A stretch of 64,000 nucleotides of DNA from Halomonas binhaiensis (GTDB lineage Bacteria > Pseudomonadota > Gammaproteobacteria > Pseudomonadales > Halomonadaceae): NCBI RefSeq assembly GCF_008329985.2, contig NZ_CP038437.2:558001-622000 (forward strand), read 5' to 3'. Shown one piece after another: positions 54,859 through 64,000 of the stretch. A program made the position numbers and the translations under genes. Position 1 is the first letter of the stretch; each line of letters starts with the position of its first letter. The notes beneath the pieces are model-generated. The model saw nothing but the letters and a program-made list of their open reading frames with translations. It was not told where the DNA came from and ran no database searches.

Positions 54859-55798
54859 AGATACGCTGGATCAGCGTCTGCTACCTTCAGGACTTTTTAT
54901 TACAGCGCTAGGGATTGTGCTGATGACTATGATGACTCCAGCAAATGGACAAGAAGTAGCTTCCTCGGAGCCTGAAGCGGTTGTTCTGCCGTACAGCGAA
55001 GCCTTCGACTTGGAGAGCAGCAGCAAGCCGGGCAGGAGCTATCACATTGAAGTAGCCTTGCCTTCCGCGCCGGCACCAGAAGAAGGTTATTCGGTACTTT
55101 ATGTACTGGATGGAAACGCGCGCTTCCCTCTGCTGAGGGAAGCGCGTGAAACGCTGACTCGGGATGGGCCGAGTGGCAATGCTCTACCGTTGTTGATTGT
55201 AGGCATTGGCTATCCCGGAGTAGAGCGTTTCGCCCTTGAGCAGCGAGCTCTCGACTACACTCCTCCAGGGGACGGTATTGGTGATGGCCAAGGTGGAGCC
55301 AAGGATTTCCTGCGCTTCATCATGGATACCCTGCGACCGACAATTGCCGAGCGTTATGCGGTAAATGATGAACGTACGGCCTTGCTGGGGCACTCATATG
55401 GCGCCTTGTTCGCCCTTCATGTGCTGCAGACTTGTCCAGAGTGTTTCCGTGACTACATCGCGATCAGCCCTTCTCTATGGTGGAACCAGGGCAAATTGCT
55501 CACGGAGTTTCATAAACTGGTTCAGGGTGCCGAATGGTGTGAAGCGCTGCGTGGGCATCGTCTGCTGTTGGGTGTCGGAGGTAATGAACAGAAGCCCCGG
55601 CCTGACGAGGATGAAACGCTCTCCAGCCTGCGTGAGCAACGGGCTATGGTCGACAACACCATTGCGCTTGGCCAGTTGCTCGACGCGCATTGCTCACAAC
55701 TGACCAATGAACAGATGGTGTTCGCAGGAGAAGATCATGGCAGTGTGATGTGGCCTGCCGCTCGTCAGGTCATGAAGTTCCTGGCAATTGGCGAATGA
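54848..55798 (+). CDS. Exported alpha/beta hydrolase, IroE/Fes-like siderophore esterase
   Basis: Protein of 316 residues with a signal peptide (hydrophobic to about residue 30, ANG-QE cleavage) and an esterase D/IroE-type fold: 'YSVLYVLDGNARFP', nucleophile elbow GHSYGALFAL, and a late GEDHGSV that should carry the catalytic His. This family hydrolyses trilactone siderophores such as enterobactin and salmochelin in the periplasm. It starts inside the last 11 bases of the receptor gene, so it is translationally coupled. The role in releasing iron from the imported siderophore is inferred. Confidence 0.85.
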   Translation: MTSEDTLDQRLLPSGLFITALGIVLMTMMTPANGQEVASSEPEAVVLPYSEAFDLESSSKPGRSYHIEVALPSAPAPEEGYSVLYVLDGNARFPLLREARETLTRDGPSGNALPLLIVGIGYPGVERFALEQRALDYTPPGDGIGDGQGGAKDFLRFIMDTLRPTIAERYAVNDERTALLGHSYGALFALHVLQTCPECFRDYIAISPSLWWNQGKLLTEFHKLVQGAEWCEALRGHRLLLGVGGNEQKPRPDEDETLSSLREQRAMVDNTIALGQLLDAHCSQLTNEQMVFAGEDHGSVMWPAARQVMKFLAIGE

Positions 55799-57872
55799 AG
55801 GCATCGATTGCTGCCTGTCGATCACGCAATGCTGTCCGGGCTTTTTGCTGCTCATCTTCGAGCTGGGCAATGCGATTCTCTTGGTTTTCCAGCATATTGA
55901 GATAGCGTTGTCCTAGCTCGCTGTCAGGTGGTACTGCTGCAAGGTTGTCACGAACACGGGCCTGGCTGCTCTCGGACTGCTTGATCTGGGCAGTGATTTC
56001 ATCCACTTCTCGCTGGGCTTGGCTGGCCTGGCGTTTCAGCTCAGCGAGATCGGACAGGCGCTTGGCGGTATTGGCATCCACAGCATTGCCCGACCAGGCA
56101 AAGAGACTTCCCGCATCAATATCTGCCAAGGCAATGACTTCCGTGTCATGTCGTTCCAGAGTGGCCACAACGTCGCGTTCACGGCCTGCTTCGACATCCA
56201 CGCGTAACCGGTAATGTGTCGGAGTGGTGATGTCGAGTTCTGGTGAAGAGAAGTCCCAGCCATTCTGGCGAGGGTGCTCGATAATGACGGTACGAGGTGC
56301 GTCTTCTGCCCCCTTGATGGTATAGGTCGTGACCCTGCGCGATGTGTGGATGGCATGCAGGGTGTCGTCGACGATGGTGATCTGGGTCTGGTCCTCGGGT
56401 ATGCTCCGGGTGCTGATCTCTACCTTATGGTCAGCGGCAAAACTGACCATTCGGCTCTCACCATCGGGCAACTCCCTGAGCTGGGCATCACCAATATAAC
56501 CATTGTCCCGATCATAGACGGTCAGGATGCCGGCGGGCAGGCTTGTGCCGGTATCGTTGACCAGTTGCAGGCTCGCGATAGGGTGGGTTCTGCCACCTTC
56601 TGGCTGAAACACGGAAACCTGTTGAGCGGGTATTTCTCCGTCGATAAAGGGCACGGCCAGGGTCTGACCTGAGGCAAGGTCGATAGCATGAGGAAGGCGA
56701 TAGTTGGCTTGGGTTGTCCCTTCACTGGTGTCGGCACTCTGATTCGAGTTTGCGATTGAGCGGGGCGAAGGTGCTGCCTCGGCAACCGCCATATCTGCTG
56801 CCATCCTGGCTTGAGAAAAGCGCTGTAGCTGGGGGGGACTTGCGCCCATGGCGACTTGCTTGGTGTCGTCAGGTTCTGGGGCCGCCGAGGCGCCAACCAT
56901 CACCGGGACCTCTTCACGCTGGTGCCAGTAGCGTTGATGCAAGCGCTGAGTGAGTGTCACAGGGGCTCCGGAAGACAACGTCAGCGAGATGTCATTCCAA
57001 TCTTCGCCACTGGCATTTTCGATCACTCCCCAGGCTTGCAGTCTGGCCTGGGAGCCCTGCTCATCCATGACCAGGCGATAAGCGCTCTTCCAGACCGGGG
57101 CCGGTACGACATAGGAGAGTGTGACCTCGCGCTCGCTGTCGCCGGCAAGAGCGATGGTAATTTCGCGTACCTGGTCAGTATTCCCTCTTCCACTGGCCCG
57201 TGCGGCATCGGTGATTCGCTCGCGCATGGTAGCGTCGAGGATTTCGATGGCAGTATCGGTGCCCAGCCGCATGACTTCCATTTGCCCATCTGCATTCATC
57301 AGTGACAGCACGGGTTCACTGACAAGCTGGCCGTCCTGAACTGCCATTGGACGCTCGGTCACGCCCAGAACCGTCCCCTGCAGGGTACGGCCCTGAGAAC
57401 TGGCACGAATCTGTATACCTTGAAGCGTGGCCACCAGTTCAGGCAAGGAGCTGAGCTGCTCGGAGTTGAAGGGCAGGCGGCGAAAGGTTTCTTCAACGGC
57501 AGCCAGGCCGTCCAGACTCATGCCCTGGACACTACCCTGTGGATCCTGCACCACCAGGCTCTTGAGAATATCGTTGACCTGTGCCAGAGGGACTTCCAGG
57601 CGTAGTTTGCTGTCGGCACTTACGCGGGTACTGCGCTGTATTTCGGCCAAGCCGCCGCGGGAGAGCGTGATGCTATCGATATGCGAGTCGACAAGTGTAT
57701 CTGCCGCCCATGCGGGCGGCAGTAGAACAGAGGCAGGTAAGGTCACGGTCATGATCGCAAGCGTCTTGCGCCAGTTGCCACAAGGTGTGGGCTTGTGCTG
57801 CTTGGTCCTGCCTGTCCCGACCGTGCCTGAACTGGACTTGATTGTCCGAGCCCGAACGTCCGACTTTTCCAT
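55770..57872 (-). CDS. DUF4139 domain protein, exported
   Basis: Protein of 700 residues with a signal peptide (about residues 37-56, LAIMTVTLPASVLLPPAWA). Contains the pattern of DUF4139 ('REVTLSYVVPAPVWKSAYRLVMDEQGSQARLQAWGVIENASGEDWNDISLTLSSGAPVTL'), a mid-part with low-complexity Ala/Ser-rich linker, and a C-terminal coiled coil ('LKRQASQAQREVDEITAQIKQSESSQARVRDNL', then 'MLENQENRIAQLEDEQQKART'). Its 3' end overlaps the esterase gene by 29 bp in convergent orientation. AGGTGG lies before the ATG. Function is not known; members are usually periplasmic or outer-surface proteins. Confidence 0.8.
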   Translation of the reverse strand: MEKSDVRARTIKSSSGTVGTGRTKQHKPTPCGNWRKTLAIMTVTLPASVLLPPAWAADTLVDSHIDSITLSRGGLAEIQRSTRVSADSKLRLEVPLAQVNDILKSLVVQDPQGSVQGMSLDGLAAVEETFRRLPFNSEQLSSLPELVATLQGIQIRASSQGRTLQGTVLGVTERPMAVQDGQLVSEPVLSLMNADGQMEVMRLGTDTAIEILDATMRERITDAARASGRGNTDQVREITIALAGDSEREVTLSYVVPAPVWKSAYRLVMDEQGSQARLQAWGVIENASGEDWNDISLTLSSGAPVTLTQRLHQRYWHQREEVPVMVGASAAPEPDDTKQVAMGASPPQLQRFSQARMAADMAVAEAAPSPRSIANSNQSADTSEGTTQANYRLPHAIDLASGQTLAVPFIDGEIPAQQVSVFQPEGGRTHPIASLQLVNDTGTSLPAGILTVYDRDNGYIGDAQLRELPDGESRMVSFAADHKVEISTRSIPEDQTQITIVDDTLHAIHTSRRVTTYTIKGAEDAPRTVIIEHPRQNGWDFSSPELDITTPTHYRLRVDVEAGRERDVVATLERHDTEVIALADIDAGSLFAWSGNAVDANTAKRLSDLAELKRQASQAQREVDEITAQIKQSESSQARVRDNLAAVPPDSELGQRYLNMLENQENRIAQLEDEQQKARTALRDRQAAIDAFIRQLPGTS

Positions 57873-57950
57873 TGTCCACCTGCCTTGCCCTGAATGCCTG
57901 CATGGTTCACAGGTTAGCCGAGGAAGGCGGTGGACGAACAGTTTATGGCA

Positions 57951-59573
57951 TCAGGCCACGTTTTCGAGCATAGCTGCGGCCAGCAGGCGCTTGGTGTAGT
58001 CGGTCTGAGGGTTGGCAAAGAGTCCTTCGGCATCACCTCGCTCCACGACAACACCGTCCTTCATCACCAGCACCGTGTCGGAAAGTGCCCGCACTACAGC
58101 GAGGTCATGGCTGATGAACAGGTACGTCAGTCCGTGCTTTTTCTGCAGATCGCGCAACAAGTCGATGACGGTGACTTGCACAGAGCGGTCCAAGGCGGAG
58201 GTCGGCTCGTCCAGCAGGAGAAATTCTGGCTTCAGCACCAGGGCTCGAGCGATAGCGATGCGCTGACGCTGGCCTCCTGAGAATTCGTGGGGGTAGCGGT
58301 TGCGCATGGCCGGATCCAGGCTGACCTCTTGGAGGGCGCTGGTGACCTGAGCATCCCGTTCAGCCCTGGACAGGTGCGGCGCATGAACCTTGAGCCCTTC
58401 GCCAATGATCTCGCCTACCGTCATGCGTGGAGAGAGGGAGCCGAAGGGATCCTGGAAGACCACTTGCAGGCGTGAACGAATGGGGCGCATGGCGCTTTTG
58501 TCCAGGTCATCAAGGCGAGTATCAGCAAAGCGGATTTCGCCTTCGCTATCGAGCAAGCGCAACAACGCACGCCCTAGCGTGGACTTTCCAGAGCCGGATT
58601 CACCGACGATTCCCACGGTCTGGCCGCGACGAATACTAAGGTCGATGCCACGTACCGCATCGAAGACATCGCTCTTGCCCAGCCAGCGTTTCTTGATGGT
58701 AAAGCGCACACGCACCTCCTTGGCCTGCAATAACACCGGTTGTGTTTCGTCTACCGGATCCTTGCAGCCATGGGGCTCGGCATCGATCAGCATGCGGGTA
58801 TAGGGATGCTGAGGGTTGGCGAACAGCGCTTGGGTCCGACCTTGTTCAACCAGTTCGCCACGACGCATCACACAGACCCGGTCAGCGAAGTGGCGCACGA
58901 TGGTCAAGTCATGGGTGATGAACAGGATGGCCATGCCATAGCGTTGCTGCAGTTCCTTGAGCAATTCGAGAATCTGGGCCTGTACAGTGACATCAAGGGC
59001 CGTGGTCGGCTCGTCGGCGATGAGCAGTTCTGGCTCGCCTGCCAAGGCCATGGCAATCATCACTCGCTGGCGCTGTCCACCGGATAGCTCATGGGGAAAG
59101 CTGTCGATGCGGCGTTCGGGTTCTGGAATGCCGACCTGTGCCAGCAGCTCCATGGCTCGAGTACGGGCGGCTCGTCCCTTGAGTGCCTTGTGACGATGGA
59201 GGACTTCGCCGATCTGATAGCCGATGCGGTGTAGCGGGTTCAATGAGGTCATCGGTTCCTGAAAGATCATGGCGATGTTGCCGCCACGGATACGGCGCAT
59301 GCGCTTGGGCGTAGCCTGGAGTATGTCTTCTCCCTTGAAGCGGATGGCGCCATGGGCCTTGGCCAACTCCGGCAGCAGGCGCATGGTGGCGGTGGAGGTG
59401 ACCGACTTTCCGGAGCCGGATTCGCCGACCAGGGCCAGAGTTTCCCCTGGGGAAAGGGTGAAACTGATGTTCTTCACGGCGGTCACCTGGCCATGCGGCA
59501 GGTCGAAGTCCACCGATAGTTCATCGACCTCGAGCAGTGGTGTGGCAGAGTGTTGTCGGGGTGTCTCTGTCAT
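57951..59573 (-). CDS. ABC transporter ATP-binding protein, two-domain, peptide/nickel type
   Basis: Fused ATPase of 540 residues. Both halves carry Walker A (GESGSGKS twice), signature (LSGGQRQR and FSGGQRQR), Walker B and the Opp/Dpp C-terminal region ([11 protein letters not shown], then QTDYTKRLL). It powers the importer made by the three upstream genes. The ATG at 59573 follows AGGAG. Last gene of the operon in direction of transcription. YejF or GsiA-like by its fused form; substrate not fixed. Confidence 0.93.
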   Translation of the reverse strand: MTETPRQHSATPLLEVDELSVDFDLPHGQVTAVKNISFTLSPGETLALVGESGSGKSVTSTATMRLLPELAKAHGAIRFKGEDILQATPKRMRRIRGGNIAMIFQEPMTSLNPLHRIGYQIGEVLHRHKALKGRAARTRAMELLAQVGIPEPERRIDSFPHELSGGQRQRVMIAMALAGEPELLIADEPTTALDVTVQAQILELLKELQQRYGMAILFITHDLTIVRHFADRVCVMRRGELVEQGRTQALFANPQHPYTRMLIDAEPHGCKDPVDETQPVLLQAKEVRVRFTIKKRWLGKSDVFDAVRGIDLSIRRGQTVGIVGESGSGKSTLGRALLRLLDSEGEIRFADTRLDDLDKSAMRPIRSRLQVVFQDPFGSLSPRMTVGEIIGEGLKVHAPHLSRAERDAQVTSALQEVSLDPAMRNRYPHEFSGGQRQRIAIARALVLKPEFLLLDEPTSALDRSVQVTVIDLLRDLQKKHGLTYLFISHDLAVVRALSDTVLVMKDGVVVERGDAEGLFANPQTDYTKRLLAAAMLENVA

Positions 59574-59592
59574 GATGGGTCTCCTTGTCGGC

Positions 59593-60495
59593 TTAGCGGG
59601 TCTTCGGGTCGAGGGCATCCCGGAGCCCATCGCCGAGGAAGTTGAGACAGAACAGGGTCAGTGCCAGGAATACCGAAGGGACCAGTAGCATCCAGGGGGA
59701 GGTCTGCATCATGTCGGTACCCTCTGAGATCAACACACCCCAACTGGTCAGTGGCTCCTGTACGCCGAGGCCGAGGAACGACAGAAAGCTTTCCAGCAGG
59801 ATGACCTTGGGCACGGTCAGGGTGACATAGACGATTACTGGGCCGATGGCGTTGGGAATAAGGTGGCGGGTGACAACCTTACCGTCCTTGACGCCCAGAG
59901 CATGGGCGGCCTCGACAAACTCTCGCTGCTTAAGGGAAAGCGTCTGGCCACGTACGATACGGGCCATGTCAAGCCATTCCACTGCGCCAATGGCCGCGTA
60001 GATCAGGAAGATGTTGCGCCCGAATACCACCATCAGCAGGATCACCAGGAACATGAATGGCAGCGAGTACATGATGTCGACGAAGCGCATCATCAAACTG
60101 TCGACGCGGCCGCCGACATAACCGGAAATGGCGCCGTAGAGTACCCCGATGATCAAGCTGACGAAGGTGGCCACCAGTGCCACGGACAGTGAGACCTGGC
60201 CTCCGTAGAGTGTGCGTGTAAGCAGATCGCGGCCGTTGGCGTCGGTGCCAAGTAGATGAAAACCTTCCAGAGTTGGTCCGACATCGAAGGCGTTCCAGTC
60301 GACATCGGCCAGACCCCAGGGAAGTAGCCAGGGGCCGACGATACAGGTCACGGTGATCAGACAGAGCAATGCCAGGCTGACCATGGCGGCCTTGTTCTTG
60401 GTCAGGCGACGCCAGGCATCGCGGCCCAGGCTGTCAGAGGGTGTGCTTGAGCTGGCCGATACGGGATGATCGGTTGTCATGGATGGAGTGGTCAT
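59593..60495 (-). CDS. ABC importer permease (OppC/YejE type)
   Basis: Inner-membrane permease of 300 residues with about six helices. The BPD inner-membrane component motif 'GVKDGKVVTRHLIPNAIGPVIVYVTL' is near residue 200. N-terminal cytoplasmic extension of about 30 residues. 19 bp before the ATPase. Partner of the upstream permease in one translocation pore. Confidence 0.93.
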   Translation of the reverse strand: MTTPSMTTDHPVSASSSTPSDSLGRDAWRRLTKNKAAMVSLALLCLITVTCIVGPWLLPWGLADVDWNAFDVGPTLEGFHLLGTDANGRDLLTRTLYGGQVSLSVALVATFVSLIIGVLYGAISGYVGGRVDSLMMRFVDIMYSLPFMFLVILLMVVFGRNIFLIYAAIGAVEWLDMARIVRGQTLSLKQREFVEAAHALGVKDGKVVTRHLIPNAIGPVIVYVTLTVPKVILLESFLSFLGLGVQEPLTSWGVLISEGTDMMQTSPWMLLVPSVFLALTLFCLNFLGDGLRDALDPKTR

Positions 60496-60523
60496 GTCGT
60501 TGTCCTGCGTTGGCTATCCGACT

Positions 60524-61450
60524 TCAGTCGTCGTAGCGAATCTGTGGGTCCAGGGCGGAGTAGATCAGGTCGACGATCAGGTTCATCAATACGATCAGTG
60601 CGCCGTAGAACACCACGGTCCCCATTACCAGGGTGTAGTCGCGATTGAGGGCGCCCTGAACGAAGTAGCGGCCGATACCGGGGATGCCAAAGATCTGTTC
60701 GATGACCACGGAGCCTGTGATGATCCCGGCAATGGCAGGGCCCAGGTAGGAAGTTACGGGCAGCAGGGCGTGGCGAAGCGCGTGGCGCCAGACCACTTCA
60801 CGCTCGCTTAATCCCTTGGCGCGGGCAGTACGAATGTAGTGGCTGCTCATCACCTCGATCATGCTGGCGCGCATCATGCGGGCAATGTAGGCGATCTGCT
60901 GAATCGACAGAGCCACTATCGGCAGGATCATGTTGGGTATGGCCCCGCCATCCCAGCCGCCAGCGGGCAACCAGCCAAGCAGTACCCCGAAGGTGAGTGC
61001 CAGTAGTGGGGCGACGACGAAGTTGGGGACTGCAATTCCGGCCAGGGCGGTGCCCATGACCATGTAATCGATGCTGCTGTTGCGTTTCAGCGCGGCAATG
61101 ATCCCGAGTGGCAGGCCAATGGCCAGGGCCAACAGCATGGCCAGGCTGCCGATCTGCAGGCTCACCGGGAAGCCCTGCATGATCAGCTCAGTGACACTGA
61201 AATCCTTGTACTTGAAGGAAGGGCCGAAGTCGCCCTGGAGCAAGTTGCCCAGGTAGGTGATGTATTGCTGCCATAGCGGCTGATCCAGATGGTAGGCAGC
61301 CATCAGGTTGGCTTCAATTTCGGGCGGTAAGGCGCGTTCGCCATCGAAGGGGCCGCCAGGAGCAATCCGCATCAGGAAGAAGGCAATGGTGATCACGATC
61401 AGCATTGTCGGGATGGCCTGGGCCAGCCGTTTCAAGGTGTAGCTCAGCAT
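60524..61450 (-). CDS. ABC importer permease (OppB/YejB type)
   Basis: Permease of 308 residues, starting MLSYTLKRLAQAIPTMLIVI. EAA-like loop 'GLSEREVVWRHALRHALLPV' is near residue 220. The ATG at 61450 follows GAGGA. The frame extends 27 bases upstream without a site. 28 bp separate it from the downstream permease. Confidence 0.93.
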   Translation of the reverse strand: MLSYTLKRLAQAIPTMLIVITIAFFLMRIAPGGPFDGERALPPEIEANLMAAYHLDQPLWQQYITYLGNLLQGDFGPSFKYKDFSVTELIMQGFPVSLQIGSLAMLLALAIGLPLGIIAALKRNSSIDYMVMGTALAGIAVPNFVVAPLLALTFGVLLGWLPAGGWDGGAIPNMILPIVALSIQQIAYIARMMRASMIEVMSSHYIRTARAKGLSEREVVWRHALRHALLPVTSYLGPAIAGIITGSVVIEQIFGIPGIGRYFVQGALNRDYTLVMGTVVFYGALIVLMNLIVDLIYSALDPQIRYDD

Positions 61451-61601
61451 GTCGAGTTCCTCAACAAGGCTCCTCAAAGCTCGAGTGGGACGCGACGTGA
61501 TACAGGCATGGAGGTAGTGTCCTCACAGCACTGCTCGGTGAGATGTCACGTTCGCGTCACGGTGAAGCCCAGGAGTTTCCCTGGGCCATGCCGTTGCGGC
61601 A
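61451..61601. other. Gap between binding protein and first permease
   Basis: 150 bp, with no clear hairpin terminator. A GTCACG/CGTGAC-like inverted word is near 61546-61565. The gap is usual in ABC operons where the binding protein is made in excess. Confidence 0.4.
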
Positions 61602-63227
61602 TTACTCTTCGAAGGAAATCCAGCGTGACGGGTGATCGTCGTCAGCGTTGTCTTCCCAGCCTTTGAGCTTGGGGTTCACCAGGTTGCGGGAAACGTAATA
61701 GAGCAGGGGGATAACGGCATTGTCCTGCAGAGCCAGGGACTCAGCCTGTTCCATGATGGCCTGGCGTTCATCGGCATCCATGGTATTGGCGGCCTTCTCG
61801 TAGAGCGCATCGAATTCCGCGTTGGAGTAAGCGCCATAGTTGTTGCCAACACCGCTGCGTAACAGCGCCAGGTAATTCTCGGCATCGTTGTAGTCAGCGA
61901 TCCAGCCAGCACGGGCGATATCGAAGTCACCTTGGGCGATGGTCTGGTAATGCACAGTGGCTTCAGCATTGACCAGTTCTACCTCGACTCCCAGCGGGCG
62001 CCACATGGCGGATACTGCCACGGCGACCTTCTTGTGCTCGTCGGTGGTGTTGTATCTCAGGCGTAGCTTCAGAGGATGGTCCGGACCGTAGCCGGCATCC
62101 TCAAGCAGGGCCTTGGCTCTGGCCATGCGTGCATCCATGTCATGGGTAATGTCGTTGCCGTCGGCATCCTTGAAGATGACATTCTGAGGTTCGTAGTGGC
62201 TGATGCCCTGGGGTACCAGAGACAGGGACGGCAGGAAGGTACCACCAAGAATCTGTTGGGAAATGACCTCTCGGCGTACTGCCAGATTGAGTGCCTCGCG
62301 CACTCGCGGATCGGTGGTCGGATGGCCATCGCGTTGATTGAAAGCGTAGTAGTAACTGCCCAGGTAGGGCGCCATGTGGGTCGCGTCAGGCAATTCCTTC
62401 TTCAACAACGGATACATGCTGGAGGAATACTCGCGCATGATGTCGAGTTCCCCGGCCCGGAAACGTGACACGCCAGCATTGCGGTCTTCGATGGTGTGAT
62501 AACGCACGCCGTCGAGCTGGACCTGGTCTGCATCATAGTATTCAGGGTTCTTGACCGTGGTGATGGTGGACTGCGAAACCCAGCGAGTGGGAGTGAAAGC
62601 GCCATTGGTGACGATATGGTCGAGATCGACAAAGTCCTTGCCGTATTCGTCCCAGGTATGCTTCGGGGCAGGGTAAGCGGTGTAGTGGGTCAGTAGTTCA
62701 AGGAAGTAGGGAATCGAGGTTTTCAGGTGAACGACAAAGGTGTGCTCGTCAGTTGCTTCCACGCCGAGTGCTTCCGCTGGTTTCTTGCCGGCATTTACCT
62801 CTTCGGCGTTGACCACCGGATACAGCATGTAGGCATACTTGGAAGCACTGACAGGATCAATCAAGTGCTGCCAGCCAAACACGAAGTCTTCAGCCGTGAC
62901 AGGCTCGCCGTCGGACCATTTCGCACCTTCACGCAGGTGGAATGTCCAGGTCTTGCCATCCTCGGAAACATCCCAGCTGGTTGCCATGCCTGGCAGGATC
63001 TCGCCGTCGGGAGATTCCTTCACCAGGCCTTCATAGACATCCATCAACACCTGGGATTCCCACACTCCGCCAGAAACCTTGGAGGTATCGAAGGAGGCCA
63101 GTTCTCCGGCCACCCCTATATTCAAGGTCGCGGCGAGGGCTGGATTCAGCGTAAAAGCGGATAGTGACAGGCCGGTGGCCAATGCCAGGCGGCGAGCCCA
63201 GCGGGAAGAGGTGACAGTCATTGTCAT
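61602..63227 (-). CDS. Peptide-binding protein of ABC importer (OppA/MppA-like)
   Basis: Periplasmic solute-binding protein of family 5, 541 residues. Signal peptide ends NPALAA (residue ~30). The mature part has 'GLVKESPDGEILPGMATSWDVSEDGKTWTFHLREGAKWSDGEPVTAEDFVFGW', the family signature, and ends 'SRWISFEE'. The ATG at 63227 follows AAAGGA. First gene of the operon OppA-OppB-OppC-fused ATPase. Probably a peptide or murein-tripeptide carrier. Confidence 0.93.
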   Translation of the reverse strand: MTMTVTSSRWARRLALATGLSLSAFTLNPALAATLNIGVAGELASFDTSKVSGGVWESQVLMDVYEGLVKESPDGEILPGMATSWDVSEDGKTWTFHLREGAKWSDGEPVTAEDFVFGWQHLIDPVSASKYAYMLYPVVNAEEVNAGKKPAEALGVEATDEHTFVVHLKTSIPYFLELLTHYTAYPAPKHTWDEYGKDFVDLDHIVTNGAFTPTRWVSQSTITTVKNPEYYDADQVQLDGVRYHTIEDRNAGVSRFRAGELDIMREYSSSMYPLLKKELPDATHMAPYLGSYYYAFNQRDGHPTTDPRVREALNLAVRREVISQQILGGTFLPSLSLVPQGISHYEPQNVIFKDADGNDITHDMDARMARAKALLEDAGYGPDHPLKLRLRYNTTDEHKKVAVAVSAMWRPLGVEVELVNAEATVHYQTIAQGDFDIARAGWIADYNDAENYLALLRSGVGNNYGAYSNAEFDALYEKAANTMDADERQAIMEQAESLALQDNAVIPLLYYVSRNLVNPKLKGWEDNADDDHPSRWISFEE

Positions 63228-63586
63228 GGGTTCCTTTGCGTTGCGAGAAACGCTACCCGTATTGCCAGCCCGCAATACCCGCTCCGCAATAAAAGGGGGC
63301 TTTGCGATGTCTCGTCTGGCAGTTGGTTGGCGCTTCTTTTGTTCTTGTTGGAGGGGGATGTTCGTTCCACTACACCGCCCCTCGATGCCTCATGACCATC
63401 GCGCTGTCAGCACAACCTTGTCCAAATGAAAATTCTCATAATGCATTACGTTTCGTCGATGAACGGCTGGTGGCGGGGGATGAATCGGTGCAGCGGGATG
63501 ACGAAGCTACGCCTTTTGGCTATAATCTTCGCCCTTTATCGCAGCCTCTTTCGGCTGCAATTTTCCCGCGCGGAAAGGCGATCGCT
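63228..63586. other. OppA-prfB intergenic region
   Basis: About 360 bp between divergent units. A promoter for prfB is seen: ATGACG (63498-63503), 17 bp, perfect TATAAT (63521-63526). GCAGCC/GGCTGC at 63541-63558 makes a short hairpin in the leader. No other gene is supported. Confidence 0.5.
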
Positions 63587-64000
63587 ATGTTGGAAACCAA
63601 CCCGATTCATAACCTCATCAAGGACCTGTCTGAGCGGACAGATGTCCTGAGGGGGTATCTTTGACTATGCCGAGAAGAAAGACCGGCTAGAAGAAGTCTC
63701 TCGCGAGCTTGAAGACCCTGCGGTCTGGAATGATCCAGACAATGCCCAGAAGCTGGGTAAGGAACGCTCTTCCCTGGAGCTTGTCGTTGCTACCATCGAC
63801 ACTCTCGACCAAGGACTGGCGGATTGCAGTGATCTGCTCGAGCTGGCTGAGATGGAAGAAGACGCAGACACGGTTGCTGAGGTCGAGAGCGAACTTGCTT
63901 CTTTGAAATCCGACCTGGAGAAACTTGAATTCCGCCGCATGTTCTCGGGTGAGATGGACGAGAACAACGCGTACCTGGATATTCAGGCGGGCTCCGGCGG
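63587..64000 (+). CDS. prfB: Peptide chain release factor 2 with programmed +1 frameshift (3' truncated)
   Basis: RF2 reads UGA and UAA at the end of translation. The ATG at 63587 begins [25 protein letters not shown], then an in-frame TGA (63662-63664) follows CTT. This is the classic RF2 autoregulation: AGGGGG (63650-63655), a Shine-Dalgarno-like stimulator, then TATCTTTGAC; ribosomes slip +1 when RF2 is low and continue [19 protein letters not shown]. The frame resumes from 63663 and is open to the right edge, so the gene is cut. The first exon-like part is 25 codons, same as in E. coli. This is not a mutation. Confidence 0.97.

Noticed and set aside
63587..63664. Small 25-codon gene or prfB pseudogene
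   Set aside because: The stop is the conserved autoregulatory frameshift site of RF2.

Overview
The window looks like the chromosome of a halophilic gammaproteobacterium of the Halomonas/Chromohalobacter type. This is inferred from gene order and protein character: gammaproteobacterial housekeeping blocks, acidic protein surfaces, moderate-to-high G+C and a Halomonas-like 16S rRNA. I ran no database search, so genus and species are inference.

Layout. 1-3.2 kb: the end of a DUF3298-type protein, a Tat-exported sugar-isomerase-like TIM barrel behind a LacI-type palindrome, then an A+T-richer patch with a lipocalin-like protein and a PaaI thioesterase. 3.2-8.1 kb: tRNA-Pro, ispB, divergent rplU-rpmA-cgtA-proB. 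8.2-12 kb: a three-subunit membrane sugar/gluconate dehydrogenase (small, FAD and triheme cytochrome c subunits). 12.6-20.6 kb: rpsT, murJ, ribF, ileS, lspA, fkpB, ispH. 20.7-24.6 kb: a minor-pilin cluster, thiO and a small zinc-motif membrane protein. 24.8-32.4 kb: nadE, bamD, rluD-pgeF, clpB. 32.5-40.2 kb: a sugar porter, then the branched-chain amino acid genes ilvI-ilvH, ilvY and ilvC, then pssA. 40.2-51.3 kb: two tandem rRNA operons, of which only the second has tRNA-Ile and tRNA-Ala in its spacer. 51.5-57.9 kb: an iron-uptake group (AraC regulator, Fur box, TonB receptor, Fes/IroE-like esterase) and a DUF4139 protein. 57.9-63.2 kb: a peptide/nickel-type ABC importer. 63.6-64 kb: the start of prfB with its programmed +1 frameshift.

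Most genes are conserved and ordinary. The unusual signal lies between genes. Several short tandem arrays sit directly against stop codons. Three are heptanucleotide arrays that follow the shape GCYNNNA when read in the sense of the upstream gene. They start 0, 5 and 0 bases after the stop codons of ilvH, ilvY and the araC-type gene, and the same heptamer (GCTACGA) touches two unrelated stop codons. Degenerate copies with the same 7-base period flank the tRNA genes in the second rRNA spacer and follow the rRNA terminator. Arrays with 23-, 15-, 13- and 18-base units occur at other gene ends or in leaders. This family of stop-abutting heptads is the best candidate here for something undescribed.

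The two 23S copies differ by single-base indels at otherwise universally conserved positions. These look like sequencing or assembly errors in the repeat, so fine detail in 42.6-51.1 kb should be read with care.
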